From the NCBI GenBank assembly GCA_026713745.1, contig JAPONU010000189.1, forward strand, positions 1-23,607: DNA of 23,607 nt, in the 5' to 3' direction. The stretch comes from a bacterium. GTDB lineage: Bacteria; Actinomycetota; Acidimicrobiia; Acidimicrobiales; CATQHL01. The notes beneath the pieces were generated by a model. The model searched no databases and was not told the origin of the DNA. It saw only the letters and a program-made list of their open reading frames with translations. This document shows, piece after piece, positions 20,875 to 23,607 of this stretch (positions are counted from its first letter, which is position 1; every line of letters starts with the position of its first letter). A program made the translations under genes and the position numbers.

Positions 20875-22275
20875 TCACAAGCCCGGATCCCACCTCGGAA
20901 GCTGCTGGAACGAACTCATCACCCCGTCACCCGAGTACGTCACGGTCAGGGTCTCGGTGGCGCGGGTCATCGCCATGTAGAGCAGGCGGCGTCGGCGGTC
21001 TTCCTGAGCCTCTGCCTCGTCGTCCTCCTCGGGTACCCAGACATGGTTGGCGCCGGCCACGATCACATGGCGGAACTCCAACCCCTTGGCCCACTGCAGC
21101 GTGGCGACCCTCACCGATCCTCGGCTGCGAACTGCTCTCGCAGGGCCCTTCTTGGTATCCGTGCTGTCGGGCAACCTCTCCAGGATCAGCTTCCGAAGAT
21201 CCGGCGACCCCGAAAGCACCACAATCTGATCGGGCTCGTTTCCTGCCCCCCGCAGTTCCTCGACGGCCCTGGTTATGACCCCCGCTTCGGCCTCCAGGTT
21301 GGGGCACAGCCACAACTGCGGCACCGGTCCGGTCCGCACGGCGTCGGAGGGCATCACCAGCACGTCCAGTTCGTCCGACTGCACATCACCTGCGTCCTGA
21401 CGCCCAAGCCCGGCGAGCACCCCCAGCGCCTGGGTCAGGATCTCGCGGGTGTTTCGGTAGTTTCTTGTGAGCACCGTGGAACGCCCTCGAGCTGTAAATC
21501 CGTCGGGGTTCCAGGCCATGCGCCGCCGGTAGACGTTCTGGGCGCTGTCAAGCGCAATGGCGAAGTTGTCGCGACCCTCTGCCAGTGCGGCCCACGCCAG
21601 ATCCAGACCCGAGGGGCCGAAATCCTGTGCCTCATCCACCAGCACAACGTCGAAGAGGTGTTCGTCTACCAGTGTCGTGGCCACGGTGGTTGCCTCCCGG
21701 CGGATGTGCTGGAAGTCCTCGTCGCTGGGCTTGGAGCCGTAGTTGACATTGCGTCCCGCTGCCTTCAAGAGCCGGGAGGCCAGGCGGTCAACGGTCATCA
21801 CCGAGACGCTGTCCAAGTCGGAGACAGCGTCCTCCAGCACGGCTGCCAGAGACTTGTTGTAACAACACAGGAGGATGCGCCACTCAGGGAAGTACCTGGC
21901 CAGGTGTTTCGCTCGATGCGTGAGGATGAGTGTCTTGCCGCTGCCCGCCACGCCGCGGATCAGGCGGTAGCCCGCTCCGAGATGCTCGGCGAGGTGCTCC
22001 TGGGTCCGATCCAACGCCCGGATACGGGCCTCATCGTCAGGTGGCCGGAACAGCAAGGCGCCTTGGGTGGAACCGCGGGCGGGGTCGCCAATGCGGATCG
22101 ACGGCCTCACCGCCACCCGTGCCGCCGTCGCTTGGTGCGGAGATAGCGGGCGACTCCGCTCTCCAATCAGTCGACGCAGCGCGACGGGCAGTCCTTCCGG
22201 TGAGAAGTCCTCCCGGTAGAGCGCCCGCAGCCCGGCGGGGGCGTCAATCCCGTCGCGCGAAGTCAGACGCAACAC
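20875..22275 (-). CDS. UvrD-like superfamily 1 helicase, apparently N-terminally truncated
   Basis: From a possible GTG at 22275 the frame gives 466 residues. RLIRGVAGSGKTLIL is the Walker A motif (about 105-118), VVLVDEAQDFG is Walker B (DEAQ), TRNYRNTREI and VATLQWAKGLEFRHVIVAG are later SF1 motifs, and LLYMAMTRATETLTV is motif VI. The helicase core seems complete. Related proteins usually carry an N-terminal domain, often a NERD nuclease domain, before the segment matching residues 20-100 here. In this sequence that place is occupied by repetitive DNA. The frame stays open upstream to 23430, but the upstream translation is His/Pro/Thr/Arg repeats and then a shadow of the HNH gene, so it is unlikely to be protein. 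The true start is unknown and the gene may be a remnant. Confidence 0.75.
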   Translation of the reverse strand: MLRLTSRDGIDAPAGLRALYREDFSPEGLPVALRRLIGERSRPLSPHQATAARVAVRPSIRIGDPARGSTQGALLFRPPDDEARIRALDRTQEHLAEHLGAGYRLIRGVAGSGKTLILTHRAKHLARYFPEWRILLCCYNKSLAAVLEDAVSDLDSVSVMTVDRLASRLLKAAGRNVNYGSKPSDEDFQHIRREATTVATTLVDEHLFDVVLVDEAQDFGPSGLDLAWAALAEGRDNFAIALDSAQNVYRRRMAWNPDGFTARGRSTVLTRNYRNTREILTQALGVLAGLGRQDAGDVQSDELDVLVMPSDAVRTGPVPQLWLCPNLEAEAGVITRAVEELRGAGNEPDQIVVLSGSPDLRKLILERLPDSTDTKKGPARAVRSRGSVRVATLQWAKGLEFRHVIVAGANHVWVPEEDDEAEAQEDRRRRLLYMAMTRATETLTVTYSGDGVMSSFQQLPRWDPGL

Positions 22276-22281
22276 ATTGCG

Positions 22282-22377
22282 GGGTCGTGGTGTTCTCGGT
22301 TCTCTGGTGTTGGGGTCCCACCGGGCCGACCCGATCACGTCGCGGTGGTGCGGGTCGTGGCGGTCCCGGTTCTGGTG
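22282..22377. repeat. 96-bp duplication, copy A
   Basis: This segment and 22515-22610 are near-identical and lie 233 bases apart; both contain GTTCTCGGTTCTCTGGTG and a CGATCACGTCG block. Copy A abuts the helicase start. Together with the minisatellite between the copies, it fills the gap between the helicase and HNH genes. Confidence 0.85.
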
Positions 22378-22434
22378 TGCGGGGGGCGACCTGTGTGTTG
22401 CGGCCGGGCGGCTCGTGTCGGTGGATGGCGGTGT

Positions 22435-22514
22435 GGGGTCGTGTCGGTGTGGGGTCGTGGCGGTGTGGGGTCGTGGCGGTGTGGGGTCGCGGTGGTGTGG
22501 GGTCGCGGTGGTGC
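22435..22514. repeat. 16-bp minisatellite, five units
   Basis: Five consecutive 16-base units of the form GGGGTCGTGGCGGTGT start at 22435, 22451, 22467, 22483 and 22499, with a few substitutions. Because 16 is not a multiple of three, the unit reads differently in successive copies, arguing against a coding repeat. GC skew is strong: one strand is nearly pure G/T. Confidence 0.9.
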
Positions 22515-22610
22515 GGGTCGTGGAGTTCTCGGTTCTCTGGTGTTGGGGTCCCAGCGGGCCGACTCGATCACGTCGTGTCGGTGTGGGGTCGTGGCGTTCC
22601 CGGTTCTGGT
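22515..22610. repeat. 96-bp duplication, copy B
   Basis: Near-identical partner of 22282-22377, directly following the minisatellite and ending 6 bases before the stop codon of the HNH gene. Differences include single-base changes and a variant of the G/T-rich segment. Confidence 0.85.
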
Positions 22611-22615
22611 GCTCG

Positions 22616-23607
22616 TCAGCAGCGGAGTGGGAGCGTGATGTCGGCCTGGGGGCCGGTCGGTGGGCTGGAGGGAGGCGGATCGTGGGTGCCGTTGCGGTTC
22701 GTTGGTGCGGTTCGGCGCCGCTGTTGGTGGTGGAATGTGAATCGTCCGTCGGCGTTGCGGATGATTTGGGCGCGGTTGGTGTGGACTTGTTGGTGGCAGT
22801 GGCTGCAGAGCAGGCACATGTTGTCGATGTCGGTTCCCCCGCCGTGTTCCCAGTGCCGGTCGTGGTGGGCTTGGCACCAGTTGGGTGAGGTGGCGCAGCC
22901 GATGCAGCCCTTGTCCCGGGCGGCGAGCACTGAGCGTTGGTGCTTGGTGGCGTGGCGGCGGCCGCGGCCCAGCCACAGCGGCCGGCTCTTCTGATCGAAG
23001 ATGGCCGGCACGATGTTGGCGTCGCACGCCAGCCGGAGCAGCTCGGCCGCCGACAGCGGGGTGCCGTCAACCAGGCGGGGGTTGGCGAGTCGCCCGGCGA
23101 GGACGTCATAGTCGGCAATGACGAGCAGGTCGACGCCCTGGGCGGTCCCCTGCTTCTTGCCGTCCCCGCCGCGGCGCGTGACCAGCAACTCCAGGGCGTC
23201 GGCCAAGCGCTGCTGGGCGGTGGGGCGCCGCTTGGGGTCCTCGGCGTGCCAAAGCTTGTTCGCAGCGGCGGTGATCGCCGTCTCGATGCGGCTGCCGGTG
23301 AGGGGATCGAACCGGCCGAACAACTCGAACATGCCGTCGGGCTGCTTCTTCCACGTGAGCCGGCGCTGGGAGCGCTGACGCTTGCGCCGCTCCTCCAAGT
23401 CGTCACCGCTGCGCTCGTTGAGATGATCACGCACCGTCCGCGCGAAGAGATCCGCCGGCTCCTGCTCGGCCGCCGTCAAGAGTTCGTTCTCGTCGATCGG
23501 CGTTCCCGTCGGCACCTGCTCGGCCGCCTCGGCGATGAGGTGAGCGTGCTGCGGCGTGATCGTCCCCTCGGCGAGCGCCCGAGCCACCTTGGGCACCTCC
23601 GCGAGCC
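22616..23607 (-). CDS. DUF222/HNH endonuclease-domain protein (5' end outside window)
   Basis: The frame is open through the window edge; at least 330 residues are present. The upstream part is the DUF222 region found before HNH domains in actinobacteria, including the Mycobacterium REP13E12 repeat family (LTWKKQPDGMFELFGRFDPLTG...). The HNH domain near the C-terminus is intact: GCIGC, then AHHDRHWEHGG, DIDNMCLLCSHCHQQVH, with both zinc-type Cys pairs and the H-N-H triad. The tail is Arg/Thr/Pro-rich. Such proteins are multicopy and associated with mobile or variable regions, but their biological role is poorly defined. The adjoining repeats fit an unstable locus. Confidence 0.9.
   Translation of the reverse strand, partial: LAEVPKVARALAEGTITPQHAHLIAEAAEQVPTGTPIDENELLTAAEQEPADLFARTVRDHLNERSGDDLEERRKRQRSQRRLTWKKQPDGMFELFGRFDPLTGSRIETAITAAANKLWHAEDPKRRPTAQQRLADALELLVTRRGGDGKKQGTAQGVDLLVIADYDVLAGRLANPRLVDGTPLSAAELLRLACDANIVPAIFDQKSRPLWLGRGRRHATKHQRSVLAARDKGCIGCATSPNWCQAHHDRHWEHGGGTDIDNMCLLCSHCHQQVHTNRAQIIRNADGRFTFHHQQRRRTAPTNRNGTHDPPPSSPPTGPQADITLPLRC

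Noticed and set aside
22282..22610. CRISPR-like array
   Set aside because: The units are 16-base contiguous repeats without unique spacers, plus one direct duplication; there is no cas gene nearby.
22276..23430. Extension of the helicase frame into the HNH region (851 codons in total)
   Set aside because: The extra part consists of frame-shifting repeats and an out-of-frame reading of the HNH gene; no domain is visible in it.

Overview
The window reads as chromosomal DNA of a high-GC actinobacterium. The best guess is an uncultured member of the Acidimicrobiia or a relative. This rests on GC-rich third positions, actinobacterial-style branched-chain amino-acid genes, DUF222/HNH and lipobox proteins, and several starts that sit 6-7 bases after a TANNNT -10 element, as in leaderless actinobacterial transcripts. 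The assignment is inference; no rRNA or other taxonomic marker is present.

Bases 1-9064 (+) hold an unusual phosphotransfer cluster: a HAD phosphatase-like protein with a Cys-rich tail, a free-standing phosphohistidine 'swivel' domain, a 474-residue protein I do not recognise, a winged-helix-like small protein, a full-length pyruvate phosphate dikinase-like protein whose PEP/pyruvate barrel has lost key residues, and a large GAF/PucR-type regulator in visibly less GC-rich DNA. Together they look like an undescribed ATP-dependent dikinase relay acting on an acceptor other than pyruvate.

Bases 9072-9341 (-) carry a small selenoprotein of the SelW/Rdx family that a standard gene caller would miss: an in-frame TGA forms a Cys-Val-Ala-Sec motif and is followed by a compact stem-loop suitable as a bacterial SECIS element.

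Bases 9497-14773 (+) are the valine/isoleucine pathway genes ilvD, ilvB, ilvN and ilvC. Upstream of ilvB is a leader with a -10 box, an apparently leaderless 11-residue leader peptide and a terminator-like hairpin, which suggests attenuation. A PBP1-fold lipoprotein (14849-16498) follows.

Bases 16513-20555 (-) hold a thiolase, an HpcH/HpaI aldolase, a YdjC/ChbG-like protein with altered active-site residues, a secreted staphylococcal-nuclease-like lipoprotein, and a 68-residue protein with a QxxLF motif whose stop codon overlaps the nuclease start.

Bases 20556-23607 are accessory in character: an intergenic region with inverted repeats, a UvrD-like helicase that looks truncated at its N-terminus, a minisatellite with a flanking 96-bp duplication, and a DUF222/HNH endonuclease running off the window end.
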